Shown one piece after another: positions 1 to 10,734 of a stretch of DNA of 64,000 nucleotides. The stretch comes from Petaurus breviceps papuanus (taxonomy: Eukaryota; Chordata; Mammalia; Diprotodontia; Petauridae). Made by a program: the position numbers and the translations under genes. The notes below the pieces were generated by a model that made no database searches, was not told the origin of the DNA, and saw only the letters and a list, made by a program, of their open reading frames with translations. Within the stretch, counting starts at the first letter, position 1, and the number at the start of each line of letters is the position of its first letter. Location: contig JAMXIF010000228.1 of assembly GCA_028583685.1 (NCBI GenBank), positions 984,905 through 1,048,904 on the forward strand. The letters are read 5' to 3'.

Positions 1-520
1 CTACTGTACCTTTTCTGCCTGCAGAACTGCACTGTCCACGAACAAAACCTTCGGAAGCCTAAGAAGGGGCCCTGCCCAGGGCCCAGACGCCCATGCAGGA
101 CATAACTGTGAAGCTCCCAGCTTCCTCCGGAGCCCTCCAACTGCATGCACACCTTGCCTGGCTCTATCCCCATGCAGGGTGCATTGCACACTCCCCCCCC
201 CCTTTTGCATTCCCCAGTCAGCAGGCACACATAATCTGCCCCTCCCATCCGGTTATACAATCTGCACATCAGACGGCCCCTTCTCTCCACTGCAAACCTG
301 CCCTCTCCAGGCACCCCCAGCTACACACCATCCTCCTTACAGGAACCATTTACACAAGAGTCAGCCTCGGGGAGGCAGGCACTTGCCTCCAGCTACTTCG
401 GGGGGCTCCTCCCAACCCCCTCGAAGCTCCTATTTGCAGGCAATGGTTACACACCAACTCACCTGCTCCCGTAGCACACTCACCCGCCTTGGCGGTCGGG
501 TTTGGTGCAGGCCAGTGTGG

Positions 521-905
521 GCTCAAGGCAAACGTGCCCCCTCCTTCTGCCCTTGGACACACACCCACGCTCTCCGGCAGCCCAGGGTTACTCGCTCCCC
601 GCCCCCAAGACCAATCATCCCTACCTGTTGCCCTTGGTTACAGCCGGCCAGCTCCAAGTTCCCCTGGTTACGTAGCCTCCCTCCCCCGGCTCACGGCAAA
701 CCCGCCCTCACCTGTTGCCCTGGGTTACTAGCTTCAGTCTCCGGTTGCCCTTGGTTACACGGCCTCCCTCCCCCTGCTCAATGCAACCCCCCACCTGTTG
801 CCTTGGTTACAAGCCTGTTTCCGGTTGCCCTTGGTTACCCAGTGCTCTCCCTTGCTCCAGGCAAACCTGCCCTCATCTGTTGCCCTGGGTGACGAACCCA
901 CCAGC
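521..905. repeat. Minisatellite with repeated GTTGCC..GGTTAC motifs
   Basis: Degenerate tandem array with a period of about 80-87 bases. Units carry a 'GCTC..GGCAAAC' block followed by one or two copies of GTTGCCCTTGGTTAC-like inverted half-sites. Good copies lie at 627-641, 714-728, 744-758, 797-810, 824-838 and 879-893. Weaker ones lie near 547-560, 576-592 and 658-671. The motif resembles the RFX X-box (GTNRCC, short spacer, RGYAAC), with one mismatch in the second half. The array runs directly into the CpG island. Whether it binds anything is inference. Confidence 0.7.
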
Positions 906-919
906 TCCTGCTGCCCCCC

Positions 920-1450
920 CCCCCCACCTCGGGGCACCGCACACGCCCTCCCCTGCGGCCCTGGGGACCCCTGCTCCCGGCCCCCAGCACACCGGTCCAG
1001 CCCACGCGTCCGCCCCCTCCCTCCAGGTCTCCGGCCCATCCCCACCCCTTCGCGGCTCACTCCGGCGCCCTCCCCCTGCACGCACCTACCAGCCGCGGAA
1101 TGCCCGGCCGCCGTACCTGGGCTGCGCCGGGCCGCGCAGCTCCGTGCAGCTGGCCGGGTCTCTGGGGATCGGGGGCTGCCCCAAAGAGCGCGCAGACGCA
1201 CGTTCTCTCCTTCGCCCTCCCCCGGGGGACAAAGCCGCCCAAGCGCAGCCAGGGGCGCGTAACAACCGCCCCCCCCAGTCTGCGCCTGCGCTCTACAGAC
1301 CCCCCTACAGCTGGGTTCCAGGAAAGGGGCGGGGCTGCTGCCGAGCGGATGACGTCACCCAGCTGGGGTCCCTCTCTTCCCGGGTGCACGAGCGCGCATT
1401 CCCCCTCCGGTTCCTCGTTCCCGCCCGGGGGGCTCTGCGCCTGTCTGGAG
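920..1450. promoter_or_regulatory. CpG island, probable housekeeping-type promoter
   Basis: Stretch of high GC with many CpGs, unlike the CpG-poor surroundings. It contains an NRF1-like TGCGCCTGCGC (1281-1291), an Sp1 box GGGGCGGGGC (1326-1335) and a perfect CRE palindrome TGACGTCA (1350-1357). Marsupial DNA is CpG-poor, so surviving CpG density suggests a germline-unmethylated promoter. I could not attach a coding exon to it. The nearest coding relic, the zinc-finger fossil at 1660-2400, reads toward it, so it is not that gene's promoter. The gene served may lie to the left of the window. Confidence 0.65.
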
Positions 1451-1659
1451 CAAGTATTGAGCACCTACTGGGAGCGCATTGCAGTGCTTCCACTGGAGAC
1501 AGGAAGGGAAAGAGACACTGATGGGCCCCCAGTCTGATGGGGACCAAAAGGGTCGCATGAAAGGCGGCCTCAGTTTTCCCCTCTGTGCACCAAGGGGCCT
1601 TCCCCGAGCGTCTGCAGAGCCCCTGCCAGCTGTCAGTCAGCAATCGTGGGGCTTTTCAA

Positions 1660-2400
1660 GTATAATTCTCTGATACAATGTAAAGGCTGCGCTGAAGGTG
1701 AAACCCTCCTGACATTCCGTCCGTGCAAAGGCTTTCTCCCTGTTAGGGATTCTTTCTTGGGTGGCGCAGGAGGCCAAGCAGGGGAAGGGCCCCCCACGTT
1801 CCTTTCCCTCATGTCAAGTGAGGGCTGAGCTGGAGCTGAAACCTTGTCCTCAGTCCTGACATTCAGAGAGTTTCTCTCTATTATGGACTTGTTCATGTGG
1901 AATGAGAGAGGTACAGTGGGTGAAGGCCGTCCCACATTCTTTACATGTATATAGTTTCCCTCTAGTATGAATACTTGGAATTCCAATAAGGTGTGTATGC
2001 CTACTCAAACTTTTCCAGATTCCTCATAGTCACAAGATTTCTTTCTCATCCATAGTACTTTCTGTTGGGCAAAGACTATGTGGGAACTGGAGAGATTATT
2101 ATTTGATGCTTTTAATGTTCCTGAAAATGCTTCAAAGGACACTTCTCCCAAGGGAATGGCTTCCCTGCCCAAAGGGGGCTTCCTTATGGATGATGGTCAG
2201 TTTTTGGAAATATCTTTCCTTAGAAAGCAGTTTTCCTTGGATTCTCCTCTGTGAGCTTTCCAATATGTTTCTATAACTTCATCTCTTGGAAAAGATATGT
2301 CCTTAATGTGCGCCTTTGGGGCACAACCCCATGGAATATCTCCACTGTCTCAGGAGCTTTTCTTCCTTCTTGCTCAGGAGGTAAATCCTGTTTCTCAAAT
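1660..2400 (-). pseudogene. Fossil C2H2 zinc-finger terminal exon
   Basis: On the minus strand, conceptual translation gives a finger spacer and decayed fingers: 'YTCKECGTAFTHCTSLIPH' followed by a degenerate NREKL linker, then finger-like pieces with stops and missing Cys/His. Upstream (2200-2400) the sequence resembles the acidic or basic spacer that precedes finger arrays, beginning after a possible acceptor near 2420. There is no continuous frame. It could be the finger exon of the same dead gene whose KRAB-A relic lies at 10.0-10.8 kb on the same strand; this link is inference. Confidence 0.65.
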
Positions 2401-2419
2401 CTAGTAGTATCCCAGGCTG

Positions 2420-3110
2420 AAAGAAAGGGCAAAAGAAAATCTTTTGAATACAGCTGTTTAGGAATTTCAAGGATTTGTGCTAACCCTTATTAGAATCATA
2501 AATTTCCTCTAGTTCTTAAAGAACTGACAGCCAATAATTGAATGACATTTGGTTTTAAGCTTCACTGTAAGAGGCAGATGTTTAGGACCAAGTCCCATTA
2601 TTCAATGGACTAGTCAAATGGACTTTGCATCATGACATGCAGTTCTGGGGATGGCATTTTAGGAAGGACTTTGATAAAGCAGAGCACCGTCTGTGAATGG
2701 GGTTTGGGGGGCTGCCAGGAGGGTGAAAGATCTCAAGTTCAACAGTTGAAGAAGCCTAGAATAGTTAACCTGGAGAAGACTTCAAAGGGAAGACAACAAG
2801 AGTCTCTGTGTGTGAGGGGCTGCCTAATTGAAAAGGGATTACTTGTGTCCTGTCCCCCCACCAGACGAAATGGGAGGCATGTATGGAGGTTCGAAAGAGG
2901 CACAGGTGGGATTTGGGCAAAGACAAACTACTTAACACTCAGAGCTGTGCCTGGGGGGGTGGGCTGCCTTGGGATCTCCTGGTCACCTCTCACTTTGAAT
3001 ATTGAATGGTCAATTTTTCAAGTATGATATAGAGGGCCATCTTGTTCAGGTATGAGTTGGACAAAATGGCCTCTGAGGTCCCTGTCATGTCTGAAATCCG
3101 GTGAATTCAT
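2420..3110. other. No gene recognised
   Basis: AT/GC-mixed sequence with only short open frames. The end of the stretch (about 3030-3110) begins to resemble an old MIR/L2-type repeat (text like 'GAGTTGGACAAAATGGCC'). No splice-bounded coding exon was seen. Confidence 0.5.
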
Positions 3111-3119
3111 ACAGTCTAG

Positions 3120-3260
3120 AATCTCCAAACTGGAAGGAACTTTGGAGGTCACATCTTGTGAGCTTGACCTTTTACAGATCAGGGAATCTGAGGCCCAGAT
3201 GTCTCAAAGTGAGTTTGTAGTTGAGCAGAGACTACCCAGGCCTCCTGATTCAAGTTCCCA
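3120..3260 (+). repeat. MIR/THER1-like SINE relic
   Basis: Contains 'CTGGAAGGAACTTTGGAGG' and 'TTTTACAGATCAGGGAATC', typical of old mammalian MIR/L3-type interspersed repeats. Diverged, and the boundaries are approximate. Confidence 0.45.
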
Positions 3261-3823
3261 CATCAAAGAAGTCGTGGTACTCTATGAGCAAAGCAGAATT
3301 ACAGTAGCTCAAAAGAAAGGTGAGATGTGCAAATTTAGAGAACATTTCTGCTCCAAATGTTCCCATGGACTATTTGTGCCTGACCTGTAACCTTCCAAGC
3401 TTGGTCTAATTAGTCACAGTTGGACACATTGTACCTTGACCCCAACATAGTGATGTCATTTTGGTTCTCTTTGAGCAGGAAGGACAACCACCACCAGCTG
3501 ATTCGGATTCCAGAACTTTTCGATCTATGCCACATGCCTGAATATCTCCTAATGCCCATGTGGCCCAAGATGAAATGGAGATATATTTGTTTGTTTGTTT
3601 TGTCAGCATAGGGCATTTCTGGTGAGGAAATCCCTCCACTACAAATACGGTATCTGTTTTGTTACCTCTGAGGATGTAGATAACAGAACTAAAAATAAGA
3701 AATGACTCTATTCTTTAGAGGGTGAATTGAAAAGGGAACCAGGAGGAGAAGAGAGAGGGAGTGAGTGGTGAGGCCAAGCCGGAAAGGGAAACAAGTAGAC
3801 TGCAGAGATTCCATTTAGAAATC

Positions 3824-3826
<3 letters not shown>

Positions 3827-3883
<57 letters not shown>

Positions 3884-4004
3884 GTCTCTCTGTCTCTCTC
3901 TGTGTCTCTGTCTCTTTCTCTGTCTCTCTGTCTCTGTCTGTCTCTCTTCTCTGTCTCTATCTCTCTTCTCTGTCTCTCTCTCTCTGTCTCTGTCTCTTTC
4001 TCTG

Positions 4005-4056
<52 letters not shown>
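3827..4056. repeat. Compound (CT)n/(TCTG)n/(CA)n microsatellite
   Basis: About 195 bases of CT dinucleotides interspersed with TCTG/TTCTCTG units, then 36 bases of CA. The long open frames across it on both strands (Ser-Leu, Arg-Glu and His-Thr runs) are artefacts of the repeat. Confidence 0.97.
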
Positions 4057-4059
<3 letters not shown>

Positions 4060-4060
<1 letters not shown>

Positions 4061-4610
4061 TGAATGACAGCATAATCTTTGGCTACTAGGACTCAAGAGT
4101 TGGAAAAGCATTGTAGACATCATCTTCACAGATGATGTTAGGAAAGCCATTGAGTACAACCCCCTTCCTTTTCCACACAAGAAGAGTGAGGACCAGAGCA
4201 GGATATGATTTGGGTCATGCTATACTTTGAAGCAATGGTGGAACAGAGACTAGCATCGTTGAATTATCTGAACTAGAAGGAATCTTAGAGCTCGTTAAGT
4301 CAGACACTTTTGAAAAATGGGAGAATGGCTGTCAAGAGAGGTTGTGACCAGTTGCTCAAGGAAAAAAAGAGAAACCATGCATGAGAAATCTGAGAAACGA
4401 GTCAAAAGATTAGTACAGAGACATGATATGGGAGATATGGAGAACTTCCATTATCCAGACATCTTCTGAAGCTTTCTCTCACCTAAAATCAGAGCAGCTA
4501 GGTGTAACAGTTGGCAACAGTACATTTTTTCCCCCCTCAATCTAATTCTAACCAATAGGGAAAAAAATGGTTGTTGGGATAGAAGTGATGGGAACCTTGA
4601 GAGGAAATCA
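4060..4610. other. No gene recognised
   Basis: Sequence without a supportable exon. Around 4255-4370 there is faint similarity to MIR-type repeats ('GAAGGAATCTTAGAGC'). Confidence 0.4.
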
Positions 4611-4632
4611 CTATCCTGTCCAAAGAGTTTCT

Positions 4633-4784
4633 TTTAATTTTTTTTGGGGGGAGGAGCAATTGTGGTTAAGAGACTTGCCCAAGGTCACACAGCTAGTAAG
4701 TGTTAAGTGTCTGAGGTCGAATTTGAACTCAGGTCCTCCTTACTCCAGGGTAGGTGCTCTATTCACGGTGCCACCTAGTGGCCC
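4633..4784 (-). mobile_element. tRNA-derived short SINE (GGGCAGCTAGGTGGC family)
   Basis: Minus-strand SINE with a poly-A tail (T-run on the plus strand), the 'CAAGGTCACACAGCTAGT' core and the 'CCACCTAGTGGC' head. Flanked by a target-site duplication CCAAAG(A/G)GTTTCT at 4620-4632 and 4785-4797. L1-mobilised type, short form without the MAR1 tail. Confidence 0.9.
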
Positions 4785-4849
4785 CCAAAGGGTTTCTGAT
4801 AAAGTAGGAGAGGAAAGCCCAATCATGGAAAAATGAATTTCATATTTTA

Positions 4850-5560
4850 AAAATTGCATATTCAGTTTGTTAATTCTCTCTTTTAAATTTTATTAACATG
4901 TTTCGGGAGAATCTAGTTTTTCCTTGAGAACTACTTTAGTTACATTCCAGAATTTTTGGTTTATTTTCATCTCTGGTATTGTTTTTTTTTTTCAGTTATT
5001 ATTTTTATTATTTAGGATTTCATTATGAGGTCTCTATTTAGGTTGGTGTCTCTCCTGCTGCTCCCTGAATTAATCATTCTTTTTACTGTGTTATGATCTA
5101 CAAAGGATTTAAGTGTTTGTGGGTTTAGTATTTTTATTGCGTTCATTTTTTTCTTTTTGAAATGTAATTTAATTTCCCTTTATGAATCTGGATGCTTTGC
5201 CATTTGGTGGATATAAGTTTTGTATTGATATTGGTTCATCGTCTATTGTTCCTTTAAGTACAATGCAATTTTCTAACAGTCCCTCCCTCACCCTATCCCC
5301 CGGTTTTCTCTCCTTTCTAGAAGTTCAGAAGAACCTCTTCAGATGTATAGGGTGCTTCCTCTTCAACACAGATAAGAGTTAGGTTTTAATATTACCATCT
5401 CTTCCCCCCCCCATCAGTTCTTCCGTTTATGCCCTGTTTTCATGAGATAATTGCTCCTATTAACTTTCGCTTACCTGAATTTTGTTTTTTAGAATTACAC
5501 CATCATACACAACTCAACCCCAACCTTTCTTTCAAACTACCTTAGTAATGATAATAATTT
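4850..5560 (-). mobile_element. Old L1 fragment, ORF2 endonuclease region and inter-ORF region
   Basis: The minus strand resembles the L1 ORF2 N-terminal region; compare the better-preserved copy at 24300-25000, which shares 'GTTATGATCTACAAAGG'-like text and the 'NxxGPxGI' region. No open frame survives. It is probably the downstream part of the same old minus-strand L1 whose ORF1 relic is at 8880-9210, split by the HAL1 and SINE insertions. Confidence 0.65.
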
Positions 5561-5576
5561 TAAGAATAATATTACT

Positions 5577-5732
5577 GGGGCAGCTAGGTGGCACAGTGAA
5601 TAGAGCACCGGCCCTGGAGTCAGGAGGACCTGAGTTCAAATCCAGTCTCAGACACATAATTAGCACTTACTAGCCATGTGACCTTGGGTAAATAACTTAA
5701 CCCCAATTGCCCCTCCAAAAAGACAAAAAAAA
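5577..5732 (+). mobile_element. tRNA-derived short SINE
   Basis: Starts GGGGCAGCTAGGTGGC and runs through 'CCTGAGTTCAAATCC' to an A-rich tail. Target-site duplication AAGAATA(A/C)TATTACT at 5562-5576 and 5733-5747, with one mismatch. The head is tRNA-like but is not a tRNA gene. Confidence 0.93.
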
Positions 5733-6863
5733 AAGAATACTATTACTAAAATAATAACTAATAATCACTAATATTAACATTTTCACGTATTTTAAGTAAA
5801 GAGTTTGGCCTTAATTATTGCCTTATAACAATGATTTCCTTATATTTATTCAGGATCTTATTTATTTATTTATTTATTTTTTTTCCTTTCTTTTTAATGC
5901 TTTATTAACTTCTGATTTACATCGTTCGTTTCCACCAGATTTTGAGTTACAAATTTTCTCCCCGTTTTTCCCCCACCCATCCCCCCAAAACAGCAGTCCC
6001 ACAGGATATCCCCACCTCTGATCTGCTCTCTCCCATATTTTCTCCCATACCCGTTTCAACTTTTCCAGTAGGGCATGGTGGATCTCTATATTTCCCAATT
6101 ACATGTAAAACAATATTGATAATAGTATATATATGTTTAAACATTTGATTTTAAAACTTTGAATTCCAGATTCATTCCCTTCCTCCCTTATCACCCACCC
6201 TTACTGGGAAGATAAGCAGTTCAGTATAGGTTGTATATGTGTGGCTAATGCAAAACAATAACATAGCAGATATATTGTAAAAGACTGACTATATTTCCCT
6301 CCCTCCTATCCCACATCCCACTTGTTCTATTCTCTACTTTGATCCTGTCCCTTTTCAAAAGTGGGTGCTTCCAACTTCCCTCCCCCCCAGCCTGCCCTCC
6401 CTTCCATCATCCCCCCTCACATCCCCTCCCCCCCATTCTCCTGGAGGGTGAGATCCCCTATTTAGTGTGTATTTCCCTCCCTCCTCAAGCCAGATTCAAT
6501 AGGAATAAGGTTGACCCATTCCCTTTTGCCTTCCTATTCTTCCCCTCCATTGTACCCATTTTCCCTTGCCTCTTCTGTATGAGATAGTTGCCCCACTCTG
6601 TCTCTCCCCATCTCCTCTCATTATATCCCTCTCACCTCTTAATTTCACCTTTTAAGTATCATCCCTTCCTGTTAAATTGGTCCTGTGCCCTCTATCTATG
6701 TATACCTGTAAACATATATACACACATTCACATATGTATTCATATGCCTGCATACCCTCATATAAAGACATATATATATTTCTAATCCCTTCAACTACTG
6801 AGAAAAGTTTCATAAGTTACAATTATTGTTTTTCCATGTAGGAATGTTAATAGTTCAACTTTG

Positions 6864-7012
6864 GCCAAGTGGCTCAGCAAGCAAGAGCACCGGCCTCAGT
6901 GCCGGGACGACCCAGATCAAATCCGGGCCCAGACACCCAGCACCACACCCAGAAACAACAACTGGCCGTGCAACCCCGAGCAAGCCACTCAACCCCAATT
7001 GCTCAAAAAAAA
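6864..7012 (+). mobile_element. SINE, GGCCAGGTGGCTCAGC family, monomer, older variant
   Basis: Begins GGCCAAGTGGCTCAGCAAGC and ends in 'CCCCAATTGCTC' plus an A-run. Target-site duplication AATAGTTCAACTTTG at 6849-6863 and 7013-7027. Inserted within the HAL1 element, so it is younger than that insertion. Related to the monomers and dimers at 21.4, 41.1, 48.6 and 57.5 kb. Confidence 0.93.
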
Positions 7013-7064
7013 AATAGTTCAACTTTGATAAGTTCCTTATGATTTCTTTTCCCTGTTTACCTTC

Positions 7065-8165
7065 TCATGCTTCTCTTGCTTCTTGTATCTGAATGTCAAA
7101 TTTTCTATTCAGCTCTGGTTTTTTCAGCAAGAATGCTTGAAAGTCCTGTATTCCACTGAATGACCATATTTTACCCTGAAACAGGATACTCAGTTTTGCT
7201 GGGTAGGTGACTCTTGGTTTTAATCCCAGCTCCCTTGACCTCTGGAATATCACATTCCAGGCCCTTCAATCCCTCAGTGTAGAAGCTGCCAGATCCTGGG
7301 TTATCCTGATTGTGTTTCCACAATATTCAAATTGTTTCTTCCTGGCTGCTTGTAATAGTCTCTCCTTAATCTGGGAATTCTGGAACCTGGCTATAATATT
7401 CCTAGGAGTTTTCTTTTTGGGATCTTTTTCAGGAGGTGATCGGTGGATTCTTTCAACCTCTATTTTGCCCTCTCGTTCTAAAACATCAGGGAAGTTTTCT
7501 TTGAGAACTTCCTGGAGGATGATTTCTAGGTTCTTACTTTGATCATGGCTTTCAGATAGTCCAATAATTTTTAAATTATCTCTCCTGGATCTATTTTCCA
7601 GGTCAGTGGTTTTTCCCATGAGATATTTCACATTGCCTTCTATTCTTTCATTTGTTTGGATCTGTTTAACAGCATCTTGATTTCTCATAAAGTCATTAGC
7701 TTCCATTTGCTCCAATCTAATTCTGAAGCAATGATTCTCCTCAGTGAGCTTTTGAGATTCTTTTTCCATCTGGCAAATTCGACTTTTTAAGGCATTCTTC
7801 TCCTCATTGCCTTTCTGAGCCTCCTTTGCCATTTGAGTCAGTCTGTTTTTTAAGGTATTATTTTCTTCAGTCAGGCTGTTGACTCTCATTTCATAATTTT
7901 CTTGCATTGTTCTCATTTCTCTTCCCAATTTTTCCTCCACTTCTCTTATCTGCTTCTTAAGGTCCTCTATGGCCTGTAACCAGCTTGTATTTTCCTTTGA
8001 AGCTTTTGGTGCAGGAGTTCTGACTTCACTGATTTCCTCCTGTTCCATGCCTTGCTCCTTCTTATCCCCAAAATAGGAATGTAATGTTGGAATCTTCTGT
8101 CTGCTTTGTTTCCTTTGCTTGCTCATTTTGCCACTCAATGATTTGACTTTTGGGCTTTTTGCCAC
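7065..8165 (-). pseudogene. HAL1/L1 ORF1 protein, one in-frame stop
   Basis: A 366-codon frame starting MAKSPKVKSLSGKMSKQ. A basic N-terminus is followed by a long heptad-rich coiled coil (about residues 60-180, 'EENNTLKNRL', 'KLTEENHCF'), an RRM with RRDNLKIIGL (about 195-205), and the C-terminal domain with VERIHRSPPEKDP, 'NIIARFQNSQIKERLL' and, after the stop, 'RVTYPAKLSI'. ORF1p is the RNA-binding trimeric chaperone of L1-type elements. One TGA at codon 300 (about 7266-7268) interrupts it, in a position where relatives have Arg, so a CGA to TGA CpG transition is likely. The frame is the same on both sides. The near-open state argues for a fairly young copy. Confidence 0.9.
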
Positions 8166-8869
8166 AGTAGGACTCTGCCACCAGACAGGGGAGTTTTCGT
8201 CCCAAACGCTGGGGTTTTCTCAGCTGCCGGAGGTATTAGATGGGTGCCCTCTCTGAGGTCTCCACATGCTCTGGCAAGCTGGACACACACCCCAGGCCCT
8301 CCACCCTAGACTGCAATCCAGATCCAAGCAGGTTAAAGCAAGAGCGATGACCCCTCAGACTGGTGCTTGGTCCCCCTACACTCTACAGGCCAGGAGCTGA
8401 AGCCGCCACGTGGAGCTGGAAGGCTGTGCCGGCATCTCAGTGGTTTCCCGCCCTGGGGGTAAAAGCCACGCACTCCCACTTACTGGGTCCCAAAGTCCAG
8501 AATGCACTGGCCTCTCACCTTGTCCTTCACATCTATGTGTTGATAAATCTGGAAACGGCCACAGCTGCTGCTGATCTGGAGTCCCTCTGGCTGGCGGCTG
8601 GTCAGGCCCGCCCTGGGGCTAAAGCCTCGGGGTGGGGCTGGGCTCGGCTCCCAGAGCGCTGCACTGGCTGATTCCTGCTGGCCTGCCGGGCTGTTCTCAG
8701 CGGGAGGTTAGCTTCTCTGTGTCATTTTGTGGGTTCTGCAGCTCCAAAGTTTGTTTAGAGTCCCCTTTTTACATGGATTGGGGAGGGTGGAAGCTGGAGC
8801 TGCGGGAGGGTCGTGCTTCTACTCCGCCATCTTGGCTCCACCCCCCCAGGATCTTTTATATCAAATTTT

Positions 8870-9210
8870 ATATTGCTCTTTTTGTTACAAATACACAAAA
8901 GCCAATTAATCAAATGTCCATTTATTTTTCATTCAGGATTATACTCAACTTTGCTGGATAAGTTATTTGTGGATGCAACCCCAGCTCCTTTGCTTTTTGA
9001 AATATATTGTTCCCAGAAATAGAAAGAATCCACTGATCACTACCTGAAAGAGATCCTAGGAATAAAACATAGAGGAATATAATAGTAAAATTGGAAAATT
9101 CCAATGATTAAAGAGACAATATTGCAAGCAACAAAAAAAGCAAACAATTTAAATACTGCAGAAAAACAATCAAGATTTCACAGGACCTAAACTGCTTTCT
9201 TTTCTGCAGT
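8870..9210. mobile_element. L1 ORF1 fragment with internal inversion
   Basis: 8870-9006 on the minus strand encodes the C-terminal ORF1 piece 'ELGLHPQITYPAKLSI'. 9010-9200 on the plus strand encodes the preceding piece ('RIHRSLPERDPRN', 'NIIVKLENSNDKE'). The two halves point away from each other, as produced by twin priming during L1 insertion. This is probably the 5' part of the old minus-strand L1 that continues at 4850-5560. Confidence 0.8.
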
Positions 9211-9436
9211 AAATAGCAGACACACTAGGAAGCTTAAAGGGAGATAGAGTTTAGAAGACTCAGCCTGAAGAATATGCCAGATTACATTCCCAGAAAGTAT
9301 TGGGGAGGGGAGGGAGTGAAGAGGGGGTGGGCCCCAGAGTTAATCGGGACTGAGAGGAAAGTAGTTAATTTTTTCGACTCCCTCCTGAGGTGAGTTGGGA
9401 ACTTTGCACGTTTCTAGGGGGACACCCTGAGACTTT

Positions 9437-9692
9437 GTTATTGTTCAGTTGTTTCAGTCATGTTCAACACTTTGTGACCCTATTTGGGGTTTTCTTGGCA
9501 GAGATACTGGAGTAGTTTGTTCTTTCTTTCTCCAGCTCATTTTATGGATAAGGAAACAGATGCAAACAGGGTTAAGTGACTTGCTCAAGGTCACACAGCT
9601 AGTAAGTGTCTGAGGCCAGATTCAGACTTAGGGAGATGAGTTTTCCTGACTCTAGACCCAGCAGTCTATCCACTATGCTACTTAGCTGCCTT
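9437..9692 (-). mobile_element. MAR1-type CORE-SINE
   Basis: On the minus strand: tRNA-like head, CORE segment ('GACTTGCTCAAGGTCACAC' on plus) and an RTE-like tail (plus 'GTTCAACACTTTGTGACCC'). Longer (about 255 bases) than the short SINEs here, and more diverged. Confidence 0.85.
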
Positions 9693-10059
9693 GAGACTTT
9701 CAGGGATATACTTTGAGCATTGGTCACTGAGTGGAGAAGGTGTACTCCCAGCATAACAAAGATGCTGGTTCCCAGTTGTGCAAAGCAAAGATGTTTCTCC
9801 TGTGAACAAAGATTAGAAACATCTTGGGTTTGGGCTCTGACATATGTAGGCATCTTTCTCCATCATTATATGGATTGTGACTCCCCCTGCACATCAAGCA
9901 AAGACTCATATCTTCTCCTGCCTCCCTCGGCCCCCAACAACAGCTCTTAGGAAATGAGAAGATAAAGACATCCATCCTAATGGGCAGACAGATTCTGAGT
10001 CCCAGGAGAAAGTGCTTTTTACCCAGGGCATCAAATCCCTGTACAGGTCCCTCTGAGAA

Positions 10060-10734
10060 GGTGAAGGGGAAAGGTAAGCCCCTCTGTGAGGAATAAGATT
10101 ATACAAACCAAGGCCCCAACTCAATATGACTTTTCTATTACCCTGAGCTGTTGGGCACAGAGGATCCTGAGAATGTGAGGGCTGCTCCTCTCCTGGGACC
10201 CTGACCAGGTCCTTGAGACGAGATATGATAACTGCCCAACTCCAAGGAAACATCATTCTTGGGGGGGCCTTGGAGGGATCACCCCCCATCCCAGACCTCA
10301 CACCAGATATGATGCTTGCTAAAAACACATGGTACTATGCCTTCTTTGTTCTCAGCACTACTTAAACTGTAAGATTCAGACCCCAAATTGGAATCTCACC
10401 TATGGAGAATACATCTTGCCTGGGACCCTCCCGTGCAGGACCCTGACGGGCTGTACTGGGATTCCCCGGCTTATGTGGTCAGGTGTTGGTGCTTCCCCCA
10501 CAGCAGTGATGCTTGTAAATATATATATATATATATGTATATATATATGTGTATCCATTATTAATCATGGTTTCTCTTATTCTACTATGTTTAAGCCTCT
10601 TACTCTGTTATTTCCAGTTTCTTTCTCACTTGCCTATATATACATATATTCTGAATAAATATTCTAAAGAAATTGCTTGGGTCTTTCTTGGAGTGCCGAG
10701 CATTCTGTTTATGTGAATCCTGAACCTCCTTAAT
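10060..10734 (+). mobile_element. Solo LTR, TGAAGG...GTGCCGAGCA family, copy 1
   Basis: Begins TGAAGGGGAAAGG and contains a promoter-like AT-rich stretch (10518-10550), a GAATAAATATTC polyadenylation region (about 10651) and a 3' segment GTGCCGAGCATTCTG followed by 'GAACCTCC'. The same start and end text occurs in the LTR at 43059-43806, which supports one family. No internal retroviral genes flank it. Old; ends approximate. Confidence 0.55.
10518..10550. repeat. (AT)n microsatellite
   Basis: AT/TATG dinucleotide run inside the LTR copy. Confidence 0.85.

Larger units (their letters stand above)
5860..8846 (-). mobile_element. Full-length HAL1-type LINE (ORF1 only) with target-site duplication
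   Basis: Minus-strand element. The 5' end at 8846 has the classic L1 start with a CAAGATGGC YY1-type box (plus strand 8826-8846). A GC-rich 5'UTR follows to 8166, then ORF1 (8165-7065), a purine-rich downstream region (about 6800-6140), and a 3' end like L1 3'UTRs ('GGGAGAAAATTTGTAACTC'), finishing in an A-rich tail at 5860-5890. Flanks are CAGGATCTT at 5851-5859 and 8847-8855. No trace of ORF2 endonuclease or reverse transcriptase lies between ORF1 and the tail, which fits HAL1 (half-L1) rather than a truncated L1. A SINE is inserted at 6864-7012. Without that SINE the length is about 2.8 kb. Confidence 0.85.

Noticed and set aside
521-905. Possible CRISPR-like array
   Set aside because: Vertebrate context and degenerate contiguous units without regular unique spacers; it is a minisatellite.
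93-1537. Several long overlapping frames in the first 1.5 kb
   Set aside because: They are Pro/Ser/Arg-rich frames expected in GC-rich DNA and a minisatellite. Frames overlap on both strands and none shows a domain or splice structure.
3715-4180. Frames rich in Ser-Leu, Arg-Glu or His-Thr
   Set aside because: Products of the CT/CA microsatellite.
5577-5732. tRNA gene in the SINE heads (here and at other SINE copies)
   Set aside because: The heads are tRNA-derived but lack a complete cloverleaf and sit in poly-A-tailed insertions with target duplications.
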